The notes beneath the pieces were generated by a model that was not told the origin of the DNA, searched no databases, and was given only the letters and a program-made list of their open reading frames with translations. Both the position numbers and the translations under genes were made by a program. A stretch of 64,000 bases of DNA from Styela clava (Eukaryota; Chordata; Ascidiacea; Stolidobranchia; Styelidae). The stretch lies in the NCBI RefSeq assembly GCF_964204865.1, contig NC_135250.1, positions 7,750,001 to 7,814,000 of the forward strand. Direction: 5' to 3'. Below are positions 50,294 to 63,371 of this stretch, in pieces; the stretch's first letter is position 1; the number at the start of each line of letters is the position of its first letter.

Positions 50294-53200
50294 CAATAAC
50301 AAAATACACTTCGCCGGACGTGCCATTGCTTGTGGCAATTTATACTACTATATTTGTTTGCCGTTTAAAGTGATTTCCAGAATAAGTGTTAGATAAAATT
50401 AAAATAAAAAAAGCAGCTTTGCATCTCGTGAAACAGGATTGTTTTCGTGTACACCGTATCTGTGTGCGGGTCGCTGACGACGATTTCGCCACTCGTTTGC
50501 CTTGCTCATAACTGTATTAGCACGGTCCGCAGCAATGAAGTCCAAACAGACTTCATAATGGCGCCAAGCAAAGTGATTAGTTCTTTTCTAAGCGCCTCAT
50601 AGTGTTGTGCTGGAAGCCTGCTCAGTAAATTGGTTTGCAGCTCAGGAATCGGTGGACACTTGGTTGTGTTATCATACGGACTTCAAACTGAGGTTACATG
50701 GTTTAAAAAGATCGGTAAGTTCTGAATTACGTCAGGTTTATTTGTGTTTGTTTTATGTTAATGCACTAATGTAGTATTGCGGTACAATACTTTCATATGG
50801 AAGGGCTATTCGTACACTAATGAATTGTTGTGACCTAAGTGACAGAATTTCCGTCCTTCATTGGGACTGAGAATATTCTGCCAACCGTATTTTCATGTAA
50901 AATTGACCTTCGCACTATTTATGCTTCCAAATAACAAAGCGTTCACACGATCCTCATTTGCTGCAAAGCTAGACAATGTATTTTACGCTACAAGCATTTT
51001 TATTACTCAGTAAAATCACATATTTAAGCAAATTAAATGAGACGGTCAAAGAACAACACACCACCGTTGGCAGAAATATTCATGTACAGGAACGGCACTT
51101 CGATATCGAATAAGAAACACAGGGTGTAACAAAATGAAAATGATTAGGTGGTCTAATTATCGCGTTTTTAGACTTTAGTTTGGTTCTAATTTCAATATCC
51201 GAATCAAATTGGAATTATTTTGAGTTAAAACACGTCCAACTGTTAACTTAAGTCGGTTAAATTAACCCAATATGCTATGAGAGTACAATGATATCTCAGT
51301 TTACAAACATCCATGTGCATGGTATCCACAGCCATAAATATAATGACAAATACACATATCACTGAACAAAATAAATTGAGTTTAGTCCCAGCGCAAAATG
51401 AATATAATCTGAGATAAGCAATTGACTTTTTGAAGATTCTTGTTAATAACAAATATTAAATCAATAACCTTGAACTTTGTTTCGGATGTTTTTAATAAGA
51501 TAGTTGTATATATGATGAAAGCGTGGTTTAATGTTAAAATGTTTTTGCTAATTTTTTTTGTCGGTATATATATATATATATATATATGTAGAAATATATG
51601 AACTGGGATTTTGCCGTACACGTAAGAGACGGCCAAATTTCAAATGGAATGTGGAGATTCTAAATATTAATAGACATAAATTCCGCAAAAATAATACACA
51701 AGAATTTACATATCGTCCTTATTATATATCAGCACATTTTAATTTGCCATATTTAAGAACCTAATTGTTGAAGCATTAATAAAATTGATAGCGTCTCAGC
51801 TAATGTAACACCCCTTTATCACAAACCAATTTAGCGAAAGCTTCGTTTCTAGAAGTTATATATGCGAGTTATATATGTCAAAAAATTAGTTGATGGATAA
51901 ATATATTCAAATAAAAAAAACTTGGTTAATATGTAAATGATATAAACTTTCCACCGCTAGTGCGCCCTGCTCAATGAAACGACAATACGCTTGTAAACAT
52001 GGTCCAAAGAATCAACTCCTCATGCCGCAAGGTGTCTCGCGTAATTGCCCACATAAAAAATGTGAACTTCCTGGAAAGGCTGTCGTTCGACTATTGTTAT
52101 ATTGGCTCGTCGAATTTTGCCTATTACAAGAAAGATACAGCTAATCTGAATCTTACAGTGAAGAAAGTATTTAGCCTGGTTTAATCAAATTGTCTAATAA
52201 ACCTGTAAAATTCTACGTCATGTTATTTGGTTTCAGTATTTGAATAATTTTTCTTCAAATCTTACTCTACTCAAAAAAAGGCATGAAGCAATTAGATATT
52301 AATCGCGGCTGTTGGAATAGTTTACATGAAACTATTTGCCATTGAGTAACGCTTTATTAGTTTTCGCAAGCTGGAAGCATGATCTTTTTGTCATTTTCAA
52401 TGTTTTCAAAATAAACTATACCCAACCTGAGTGGATTGCATGAACCAACGTAACAGACTATGGTATATATATACTTTTATTTACATTACATATATATTCA
52501 CTAAAATTCTTACACACAAACAAACACAAACACAATAAATGAACAAACTACCCCACCAATTTCTAATGTGTTAATATAAAACCTACAAATTGTTTGTTGC
52601 TGACTTAAAATACGTTGTTGAATAAAACAAAATAATTAAATATTTAAATTCAAATTGTAGCAAACAACAACAAATTGTAAACTACATCCATAATGCAATC
52701 ATAGTACGATATAATACATAAAGCAATTTCACATTTGCGAAATGGTTCAATAATAACACTGCAATAAATGCAAGCAAATGAAGACATAGTAGTATTACAA
52801 TCGTTCTTAGGAGCGATGGTGTTGTGGTTATGGCGTTGCACTGACCACGTTGGTATCGTATGGACATTCGACAGGGCACGTTAACGGGGGATCGCCAGGT
52901 AATCATACAACGTTCGGTGAGAATAACTTGCACCAATTTGAGGGATGAAAAACCCGCGTGTTGGTGTAACTCTTCGAAATTAGCCAAATTTGGAATAGAA
53001 CAATTGGCACTAGTTAGGACATTCCAAAAATAATTTGAAACCAAATCAAAGTAAAAGACTTTCAGAAAACAAAACTATTCTACTTTGAACTAAAGGGATT
53101 GGTCTAACAATTGCAGAAAAGAAGCTGTTGTCAACAACATGAACAACATTACAGCAACACTACTGTCTGCGAGTTGTTTCTGTAAATAGTCAGATTTTCA

Positions 53201-54430
53201 GTATAAAAAATAAAAAAATCTCAAGGCTCAATTGGCCATACAGAAACATTTCACATCCAAGTAGGAACATTATCCAAACAGAGCATTTCCTTAACTAGTC
53301 AGGCTCGTCACAAGCCTCAAGGTGAAACCACCATGTCGTTGGAAACACTGTTGATTGAATGAATGTTATATGCTGGGTTTTGATATTTGAAAACAATTAT
53401 TAATGATGTTCTGTTGTTGCCTTAATTTTTGGTACAAAATAAATGAAAGATTGATGAATATCGCCTAAAAATTTATGATAATTCATTCGGGAATTTTTGC
53501 GAAAATTGCTACAACACATTGTTTTTAACATACGCACCAATGTGAATCAATTGTTAAAATAAAGTACAATAATCGAATTTAGAAGATGACTGGACTTTTT
53601 ATAAATAAATTAACCATTAATATTTCTCAGATTGACGGTATTTCTTATGACCTAACCTTTGCTTTATCGGTGAGCTTGAACAACGGACTAGCCTTGGTTC
53701 GAGATCTTTAATACGAATGCGATACCAACATCTTATGCAAACGCACTAATCACTGAGTCATCGCGACCAAAGTTGCGACATTATTGACAGAGTATTCGGC
53801 TGCTTTCAAATTGGTAAACTTCGTAACATAGAACTATATATATATATGTGCCAAACAGGGTTAAGACTTTAAGGGTCTTTAGCTAGATGATAGATGCGTT
53901 TGCCACTACGTTAAAACAGAATTAGAATCATACCACTGTAAGTTGAGAGGTACATGTTGAGAGGTACATCCCCCAACAATTACTACTTATATGCATCTAG
54001 AATGAATACCCACCTAACCAGACCAGGTGTGGAGAATGGGCAAGCATTCGATTACCAGTGGGATAAATACAAAGTATAATCCTAATACTACCTATATAAA
54101 ATACTATCGACACAGAGTTGTAAGTTGAGCCGAGTTTATCTGTACAGGATTGGGTGCGCGATTTAGTTTGAATGGAAAATGAACATATTTTTCAATAATC
54201 AAATTCAACTAATTAACATGTATTGGAATTCCCTATAAAGATTTGTTTACATTATTAAATAATTTTACCAATCTCATTAAATTTACAATTACAACAATTT
54301 TAATTCTGGATGGCGCTTGGAATTGTGAATTCTGGTCAAGTATGTGGGTTAAAATCAGCTTGCTTACAACTCTGTGCCCCTAAATAGTCACTCACGCTCG
54401 CACTCACTCAATTATAATTAAATTTTTCTG

Positions 54431-56074
54431 TTAATGTTTGCGATGTAAACCCAAGCATCGCGCAAATGGGAATAACAAGCATTTCAGAAACTTGCTTGCT
54501 TTCTTCCCCTTTGCTTTCTGTTGAGGATGAACACGTCGGTGGTTACGTCTTGTGTTGATTGGCTCGTTCTCCATTTTCATGGGTTTCAGTTTTGCCTCCA
54601 TTGCTTCCTCTGTTCTTGCTCTCTCAAGGCTGTAAAGAATCATGTATATGTGTCAGTTGGAACTCTGAAACAGGACTTTACTTGATCGTAAATTGAACCA
54701 CTTGTGCGTATATATGACTAGCCACTTGGCCAAAAGAACTTACACGCTTCTCTAGTCAATTATTATGTCGTGACTCTATTAAGTGTTACCAGTACTGGCG
54801 TTTAAATTTACCCGTTAGTAAAAGCAGACGGGACATACGACTTTCTTATTATACATAACTCTTGATTCTACGTCGTTAAAAAACGTCGTTAATTAGAAAT
54901 AAATAAATACAAGTTAGTAATCACCATTCGTCAATGAGTTCGTCAACCATCACGTTGAGAATTTCCGCTACGTTGCTGCAATATTCATACGATAAAAATA
55001 TTTCTTCCGGATAATTCGGTATGGGTAGGGCGACTGCTTGTGGTTTAGGATCATGAACCGATTCTTGATCAGACAATCCAAGAATGTCGTCCTCCAGTTG
55101 CAGGCTTTCCAAAGATCCTTTTTAAACAAAATATGTTCAATATAGGGCACGAAACTTGAACTTCCCAACGGTTATTTCCATTCACAAACATTAACATTTT
55201 CGTTAAAATGTAGTTCCAGACGAGCCCTCAGCACCCTGGCTACAAATATGTAGGGCCGACCGGTCGGCTTTAATCTATAAATACGAGTATAGGTCATCAC
55301 ATTTTTTTGTTCCTATACTACGACTCAATATTGTTTCACATTTCACTCTGCTTACTCAAACTTACTTAAATTCGGATAGCTGCATGTTTCCATTATCGGA
55401 ACAATTGCCTGATCTTGCGTCATCACGATAGGTTCGCTAATCATTTTCTCCATAATTTTCTGATATTCGACATGCTTCGTTTCGAACAAACCTGGGAATT
55501 TATAACTAATTTTTTAACATCTATATTTTAAAATTCCATTACATATTTTAAAAATATATACTTACTCAAGATGCAAGGTGAACTTTGAGTGCTCAGCCAG
55601 CATTCCTGCTTCGGTTTTTGAATGATTGATGGATTGAGATAGTACTCGCTTCTCCACTTTTTGGTTGTCGTTAGTGGTGAGATCTATGTAAATTAAAAAA
55701 AATTGTACCATGGACATTTTAAATAGTAGTGATACAAATATCATGCCCAAAATGAAGCGAAAATTCAGAAAGATGATATGTATTAGTAGATTCGGTGCAC
55801 TAATAGAGAAGAGGTTTGTTAACGTTTACGCTATCTTAACTTCACCCTAAATAACTCTTTTCTACAAAAAAGTAGTCAGCTGATGTACAAGATTAATGAT
55901 AGGTTCATAATCTTTTGTGAGAAAGTCTCCCATATTCTTTTGTAGAAAAAAAAATCGACACAGTTATCGCATACCGCAGGCATGTGCATACTGGCATTTA
56001 AATTTCAATTAATTGCTTACCATCATATCCCCAGAAGCTTTCATAATATTCATTCTCGACTGCATAATTGTCAT
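54431..56074 (-). CDS. Array gene copy 4, closest to the copy consensus
   Basis: Exons 56021-56074, 55566-55683, 55366-55491, 54925-55117 and 54431-54629 give 229 aa. Intron 2 is only 74 bp, so mis-joining there is unlikely. The acceptor of exon 4 (TTTAAAAAG before GATC) has a poor pyrimidine tract in every copy and is the weakest site in the model. The longer open frames overlapping exon 2 in another frame (starting MGMIFVSLL) are shadows, because only the frame used here is compatible with both neighbours. Confidence 0.67.
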
Positions 56075-56154
56075 CTAGTTGTTCACGCGGTGAAAACTGT
56101 GCAATTGATATTTTCTCAAAATATAAATCAATTTTAATAAAATTGTTACGTTTA

Positions 56155-56162
56155 TGACGTCA
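56155..56162. promoter_or_regulatory. CRE-like TGACGTCA upstream of array gene copy 4
   Basis: The intact palindrome lies 81 bp upstream of the ATG, with a TATA-like stretch near 56117-56128. Confidence 0.5.
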
Positions 56163-59100
56163 CAATAACAAAATTCACTTCGCCGGACGTGCCATTGCTT
56201 GTGGCATTTTATACTACTATATTTGTTTGCCGTTTAAAGTGATTTCCAGAATAAGTGTTAGATAAAATTAAAATAAAAAAAGCAGCTTTCCATTTCATGA
56301 AACAGGATTGTTTTCGTGTACACCGTATCTGTGCGCGGGTCGCTGACGACGATTTCGCCACTCGTTTGCCTTGCTCATAACTGTATTAGCACGGTCCGCA
56401 GCAATGAAGTCCAAACAGACTTCATAATGGCGCCAAGCAAAATGATTAGTTCTTTTCTAAGCGCCTCATAGTGTTGTGCTGGAAGCCTGCTTAGTAAATT
56501 GGTTTGCAGCTCAGGAATCGGTGGACACTTGGTTGTGTTATCATACGGACTTCAAACTGAGGTTACATGGTTTAAAAAGATCGGTAAGTTCTGAATTACG
56601 TCAGGTTTATTTGTGTTTGTTTTATGTTAATGCACTAATGTAGTATTGCGGTACAATACTTTCATATGGAAGGGCTATTCGTACACTAATGAATTGTTGT
56701 GACCTAAGTGACAGAATTTCCGTCCTTCATTGGGACTGAGAATATTCTGCCAACCGTATTTTCATGTAAAATTGACCTTCGCACTATTTATGCTTCCAAA
56801 TAACAAAGCGTTCACACGATCCTCATTTGCTGCAAAGCTAGACAATGTATTTTACGCTACAAGCAATTTTATTACTCAGTAAAATCACATATTTAAGCAA
56901 ATTAAATGAGACGGTCAAAGAACAACCTACCACAGTTGGCAGAAATATTCATGTACAGGAACGGCACTTCGATATCGAATAAGAAACACAGGGTGTAACA
57001 AAATGAAAATGATTAGGTGGTCTAATTATCGCGTTTTTAGACTTTAGTTTGGTTCTAATTTCAATGTCCGAATCAAATTGGAATTATTTTGAGTTAAAAC
57101 ACGTCCAACTGTTAACTTAAGTTGGTTAAATTAACCCAATATGCTATGAGAGTACAATGATATCTCAGTTTACAAACATCCATGTGCATGGTATCCACAG
57201 CCATAAATATAATGACAAATACACATATCACTGAACAAAATAAATTGAGTTTAGTCCCAGCGCAAAATGAATATAATCTGAGATAAGCAATTGACTTTTT
57301 GAAGATTCTTGTAAATAACAAATATTAAATCAATAACCTTGAACTTTGTTTCGGATGTTTTTAATAAGATAGTTGTATATATGATGAAATCGTGGTTTAA
57401 TGTTAAAATGTTTTTGCTAATTTTTTTTGTCGATATATATACATATATGTAGAAATATATGAACTGGGATTTTGCCGTACACGTAAGAGACGGTCAAATT
57501 TCAAATGGAATGTGGAGATTCTAAATATTAATAGACATAAATTCCGCAAAAATAATACACAAGAATTTACATATCGTCCTTATTATATATCAGCACATTT
57601 TAATTTGCTATATTTAAGAACCTAATTGTTGAAGCATTAATAAAATTGATAGCGTCTCAGCTAATTTAACACCCCTTTATCACAAACCATTTTAGCGAAA
57701 GCTTCGTTTCTAGAAGTTATATATGCGAGTTATATATGTCAAAAAATTAGGATAAATGGATAAATATATTCGAATAAAAAAAAAACTTGGTTAATATGTA
57801 AATGATATAAACTTTCCACCGCTAGTGCGCCCTGCTCAATGAAACGACAATACGCTTGTAAACATGGTCCAAAGAATCAACTCCTCATGCCGCAAGGTGT
57901 CTCGCGTAATTGTCCACATAAAGAATGTGAACTTCCTGTAAAGGCGGTCGTTCGACTATTGTTATATTGGCTCGTCGAATTTTGCCTATTACAAGAAAGA
58001 TACAGCTAATCTGAATCTTACAGTGAAGAAAGTATTTAGCCTGGTTTAATCAAATTGTCTAATAAACCTGTAAAATTCTACGTCTTGTTATTTGGTTTCA
58101 GTATTTGAATAATTTTTCTTCAAATCTTACTCTACTCAAAAAAAGGCATGAAGCAATTAGATATTAATCGCGGCTGTTGGAATAGTTTACATGAAACTAT
58201 TTGCCATTGAGTAACGCTTTATTAGTTTTCGCAAGCGGCAAGCATGATCTTTTTGTCATTTTCAATGTTTCCAAAATAAACTATACCCAACCTGAGTGGA
58301 TTGCAGGAACCAACGTAACAGACTATGGTATATATATACTTTTATTTACATTACATATATATTCACTAAAATTCTTACACACAAACAAACACAAACACAA
58401 TAAATGAACAAACTACCCTACCAATTTCTGATGTGTTAATATAAAACCTACAAATTGTTTGTTGCTGACTTAAAATACGTTGTTGAATAAAACAAAATAA
58501 TTAAATATTTAAATTCAAATTGTAGCAAACAACAACAAATTGTAAACTACATCCATAATGCAATCATAGTACGATATAATACATAAAGCAATTTCACATT
58601 TGCGAAATGGTTCAATAATAACACTGCAATAAATGCAAGCAAATGAAGACTTAGTAGTATTACAATCGTTCTTAGGAGCGATGGTGTTGTGGTTAAGGCG
58701 TTGCACTGACTACGTTGGTATCGTATGGACATTCGACAGACCACGTGAACGGGGGATCGCCAGGTAATCATACACCGTTCGGTGAGAATAACTTGGACCA
58801 ATTTAAGGGATGAAAAACCCGCGTGTTGGTGTAACTCTTCGAAATTAGCCAAATTTGGAATAGAACAATTGGCACTAAATAGGACAGTCCAAAAATAATT
58901 TGAAACCAAATCAAAGTAAAAGACTTCCAGAAAACAAAACTATTCTACTTTGAACTAAAAGGAATGGACTAACAATTGCAGAAAAGAAGCTGTTGTCAAC
59001 AACATGAACAACATTACAGCAACACTACTGTCTGCGAGTTGTTTCTGTAAATAGTCAGATTTCCAGTATAAAAAATAAAAAAATCTCAAGGCTCAATTGG

Positions 59101-60269
59101 CCATACAGAAATATTTCACATCCAAGTAGGAACATTATCCAAACAAAGCATTTCCTTAACTAGTCAGGCTCGTCACAAGCCTCAAGGTGAAACCACCATG
59201 TCGTTGGAAACACTGTTGATTGAATGAATGTTATATGCTGGGTTTTGATATTTGAAAACAATTATTAATGATGTTCTGTTGTTGCCTTAATTTTTGGTAC
59301 AAAATAAATGAAAGATTGATGAATATCGCCTAAAAATTTATGATAATTCATTCGGGAATTTTTGCGAAAATTGCTACAACACATTGTTTTTAACATACGC
59401 ACCAATGTGAATCAATTATTAGAATAAAGTACAATAATCGAATTTAGAAGATGACCTGACTTTTTATAAATAAATTAACCATTAATAATTCTCAGATTGA
59501 CGGTATTTCTTATGACTTAACCTTTGCTTTATCGGTGAGCTTGAACAACGGACTAGCCTTGGTTCGAGATCTTTATTACGAATGCGATACCAACATCTTA
59601 TGCAAACGCACTAATCACTGAGTCATCGCGACCAAAGTTGCGACATTATTGACAGAGCATTCGGCTGCTTTCAAATTGGTAAACTTCGTAACATAGAACT
59701 ATATATATATATATGTGCCAAACAGGGTTAAGACTTTAAGGGTCTTTAGCTAGATGATAGATGCGTTTGCCACTACGTTAAAACAGAATTAGAATCATAC
59801 CACTGTAAGTTGAGAGGTACATGTTGAGAGGTACATCCCCCAACAATTACTACTTATATGCATCTAGAATGAATACCCACCTAACCAGACCAGGTGTGGA
59901 GAATGGGCAAGCATTCGATCACCAGTGGGATAAATACAAAGTATAATCCTAATACTACCTATATAAAATACTATCGACACAGAGTTGTAAGTTGAGCCGA
60001 GTTTATCTGTACAGGATTGGGTGCGCGATTTAGTTTGAATGGAAAATGAACATATTTTTCAATTATCAAATTCAACTAATTAACATGTATTGGAATCCCC
60101 TATAAAGATTTGTTTACATTATTAAATAATTTTACCAATCTCATTAAATTTACAATTACAACAATTTTAATTCTGGATGGCGCTTGGAATTAATCAGCTT
60201 GCTTACAACTCTGTGCCCCTAAATAGTCACTCACGCTCGCACTCACTCAATTATAATTAAATTTTTCTG

Positions 60270-61913
60270 TTAATGTTTGCGATGTAAACCCAAGCATCGC
60301 GCAAATGGGAATAACAAGCATTTCAGAAACTTGCTTGCTTTCTTCCCCTTTGCTTTCTGTTGAGGATGAACACGTCGGTGGTTACGTCTTGTGTTGATTG
60401 GCTCGTTCTCCATTTTCATGGGTTTCAGTTTTGCCTCCATTGCTTCCTCTATTCTTGCTTTCTCAAGGCTGTAAAGAATCATGTATATGTGTCAGATGTA
60501 ACTCTGAAACAGGACTTTACATGAACGTAAATTGAACCACTTGTGCGTATATATGACTAGCCACTTGGCCAAAAGAACTTACACGCTGCTTTAGTCAATT
60601 ATTATGTCGTGACTCTATTAAGTGTTACCAGTACTGGCGTTTAAATTTACCCGTTAGTAAAAGCAGACGGGACATACGACTTTCTTATTTTACATAACTC
60701 TTGATTCTGCGTCGTTAAAAAACGTCGTTAATTAGAAATAAATAAACACAAGTTAGTAATCACCATTCGTCAATGAGTTCGTCAACCATCACGTTGAGAA
60801 TTTCAGCTACGTTGCTGCAATATTCATACGATAAAAATATTTCTTCCGGATAATTCGGTATGGGTAGGGCGACTGCTTGTGGTTTAGGATCATGAACCGA
60901 TTCTTGATCAGACAATCCAAGAAAGTTGTCCTCCAGTTGCAGGCTTTCCAAAGATCCTTTTTAAACAAAATATGTTCAATATAGGGCACGAAACTTGAAC
61001 TTCCCAACGGTTATTTCCATTCACAAACATTAACATTTTCGTTAAAATGTAGTTCCAGACGAGCCCTCAGCACCCTGGCTACAAATATGTAGGGCCGACC
61101 GGTCGGCTTTAATCTATAAATACGAGTATAGGTCATCACATTTTTTTGTTCCTATACTACGACTCAATATTGTTTCACATTTCACTCTGCTTACTCAAAC
61201 TTACTTAAATTCGGATAGCTGCGTGTTTCCATTATCGGAACAATTGCCTGATCTTGCGTCATCACGATAGGTTCGTTAACCATTTTCTCCGTAATTTTCT
61301 GATATTCGACATGCTTCGTTTCGAACAAACCTGGGAATTTATAACTAATTTTTTAACATCTATATTTTAAAATTCCATTACATATTTTAAAAATATATAC
61401 TTACTCAAGATGCAAGGTGAACTTTGAGTGCTCAGCCAGCATTCCTGCTTCGGTTTTTGAATGATTGATGGATTGAGATAGTACTCGCTTCTCCACTTTT
61501 TGGTTGTCGTTAGTGGTGAGATCTATGTAAATTAAAAAAAATTGTACCATGGACATTTTAAATAGTAGTGATACAAATATCATGCCCAAAATGAAGCGAA
61601 AATTCAGAAAGATGATATGTATTAGTAGATTCGGTGCACTAATAGAGAAGAGGTTTGTTAACGTTTACGCTATCTTAACTTCACCCTAAATAACTCTTTT
61701 CTACAAAAAAGTAGTCAGCTGATGTACAAGATTAATGATAGGTTCATAATCTTTTGTGAGAAAGTCTCCCATATTTTTTTGTAGAAAAAAAAATCGACAC
61801 AGTTATCGCATACCGCAGGCATGTGCATACTGGCATTTAAATTTCAATTAATTGCTTACCATCATATCCCCAGAAGCTTTCATAATATTCATTCTCGACT
61901 GCATAATTGTCAT
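60270..61913 (-). CDS. Array gene copy 5
   Basis: Exons 61860-61913, 61405-61522, 61205-61330, 60764-60956 and 60270-60468 give 229 aa. Differences from copy 4 include KITEKMVNEP in exon 3, LEDNFLGLSD in exon 4 and EKARIEEAM in exon 5. All are substitutions that keep the frame open. Confidence 0.65.
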
Positions 61914-61993
61914 CTAGTTGTTCACGCGGTGAAAACTGTGCAATTGATATTTTCTCAAAATATAAATCAATTTTAATATAATTGTTACGTTTA

Positions 61994-62001
61994 TGACGTC
62001 A
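61994..62001. promoter_or_regulatory. CRE-like TGACGTCA upstream of array gene copy 5
   Basis: The intact palindrome lies 81 bp upstream of the ATG. Confidence 0.5.
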
Positions 62002-63371
62002 CAATAACAAAATACACTTCGCCGGACGTGCCATTGCTTGTGGCATTTTATACTACTATATTTGTTTGCCGTTTAAAGTGATTTCCAGAATAAGTGTTAG
62101 ATAAAATTAAAATAAAAAAAGCAGCTTTGCATCTCGTGAAACAGGATTGTTTTCGTGTACACCGTATCTGTGTGCGGGTCGCTGACGACGATTTCGCCAC
62201 TCGTTTGCCTTGCTCATTACTGTATTAGCACGGTCCGCAGCAATGAAGTCCAAACAGACTTCATAATGGCGCCAAGCAAAGTGATTAGTTCTTTTCTAAG
62301 CGCCTCATAGTGTTGTGCTGGAAGCCTGCTCAGTAAATTGGTTTGCAGCTCAGGAATCGGTGGACACTTGGTTGTGTTATCATACGGACTTCAAACTGAG
62401 GTTACATGGTTTAAAAAGATCGGTAAGTTCTGAATTACGTCAGGTTTATTTGTGTTTGTTTTATGTTAATGCACTAATGTAGTATTGCGGTACAATACTT
62501 TCATATGGAAGGGCTATTCGTACACTAATGAATTGTTGTGACCTAAGTGACAAAATTTCCGTCCTTCATTGGGACTGAGAATATTCTGCCAACCGTATTT
62601 TCATGTAAAATTGACCTTCGCACTATTTATGCTTCCAAATAACAAAGCGTTCACACGATCCTCATTTGCTGCAAAGCTAGACAATGTATTTTACGCTACA
62701 AGCATTTTTATTACTCAGTAAAATCACATATTTAAGCAAATTAAATGAGACGGTCAAAGAACAACACACCACCGTTGGCAGAAATATTCATGTACAGGAA
62801 CGGCACTTCGATATCGAATAAGAAACACAGGGTGTAACAAAATGAAAATGATTAGGTGGTCTAATTATCGCGTTTTTAGACTTTAGTTTGGTTCTAATTT
62901 CAATGTCCGAATCAAATTGGAATTATTTTGAGTTAAAACACGTCCAACTGTTAACTTAAGTCGGTTAAATTAACCCAATATGCTATGAGAGTGCAATGAT
63001 ATCTCAGTTTACAAACATCCATGTGCATGGTATCCACAGCCATAAATATAATGACAAATACACATATCACTGAACAAAATAAATTGAGTTTAGTCCCAGC
63101 GCAAAATGAATATAATCTGAGATAAGCAATTGACTTTTTGAAGATTCTTGTTAATAACAAATATTAAATCAATAACCTTGAACTTTGTTTCGGGTGTTTT
63201 TAATAAGATAGTTGTATATATGATGAAAGCGTGGTTTAATGTTAAAATGTTTTTGCCAATTTTTTTTGTCGATATATATATATATATATGTAGAAATATA
63301 TGAACTGGGATTTTGCCGTACACGTAAGAGACGGCCAAATTTCAAATGGAATGTGGAGATTCTAAATATTA

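Larger units (their letters stand above)
45693..51669. repeat. Tandem array unit 3
   Basis: Its anchor exon is 5954 bp after that of unit 2. Its head keeps the junction segment as in units 1 and 2. Its tail, from about 50400 on, shares private variants with the tail of unit 5 and not with unit 4. Confidence 0.93.
51670..57530. repeat. Tandem array unit 4
   Basis: Its anchor exon is 5868 bp after that of unit 3. The junction reads CTAAATATTAATAGACATAA, showing the deletion of about 115 bp relative to units 1-3. Its head matches the head of unit 6 at sites where unit 5 differs. Confidence 0.93.
57531..63371. repeat. Tandem array unit 5
   Basis: Its anchor exon is 5839 bp after that of unit 4. 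It has the same shortened junction as unit 4. A short deletion near 60190 removes the stretch between GGCGCTTGGAATT and AATCAGCTTGC, downstream of the gene. Confidence 0.93.

Noticed and set aside
51243-51452. 69-codon hydrophobic minus-strand frame in units 3-5
   Set aside because: It lies in a segment absent from unit 1 and has no supporting start context or splice partners.
51999-52184. Plus-strand 61-codon frame followed by AATAAA, repeated near each unit head
   Set aside because: Unit 5 has an internal stop, unit 2 lacks the ATG and unit 1 is frameshifted, so it is not maintained as coding. A noncoding transcript ending here remains possible.
52682-53044. 120-codon minus-strand frame with a hydrophobic stretch, repeated in units 2, 4 and 5
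   Set aside because: The frame is broken in units 1 and 3, overlaps the plus-oriented SINE piece and has no splice or start context shared by all copies.
54968-55168. 66-codon minus-strand frame overlapping array exon 4
   Set aside because: It is an out-of-frame shadow that reads through the exon 4 acceptor.
55562-55750. 62-codon minus-strand frame over array exon 2
   Set aside because: Its frame fits exon 1 but not exon 3, and its hydrophobic start lies in intron 1. The alternative frame joins all five exons.
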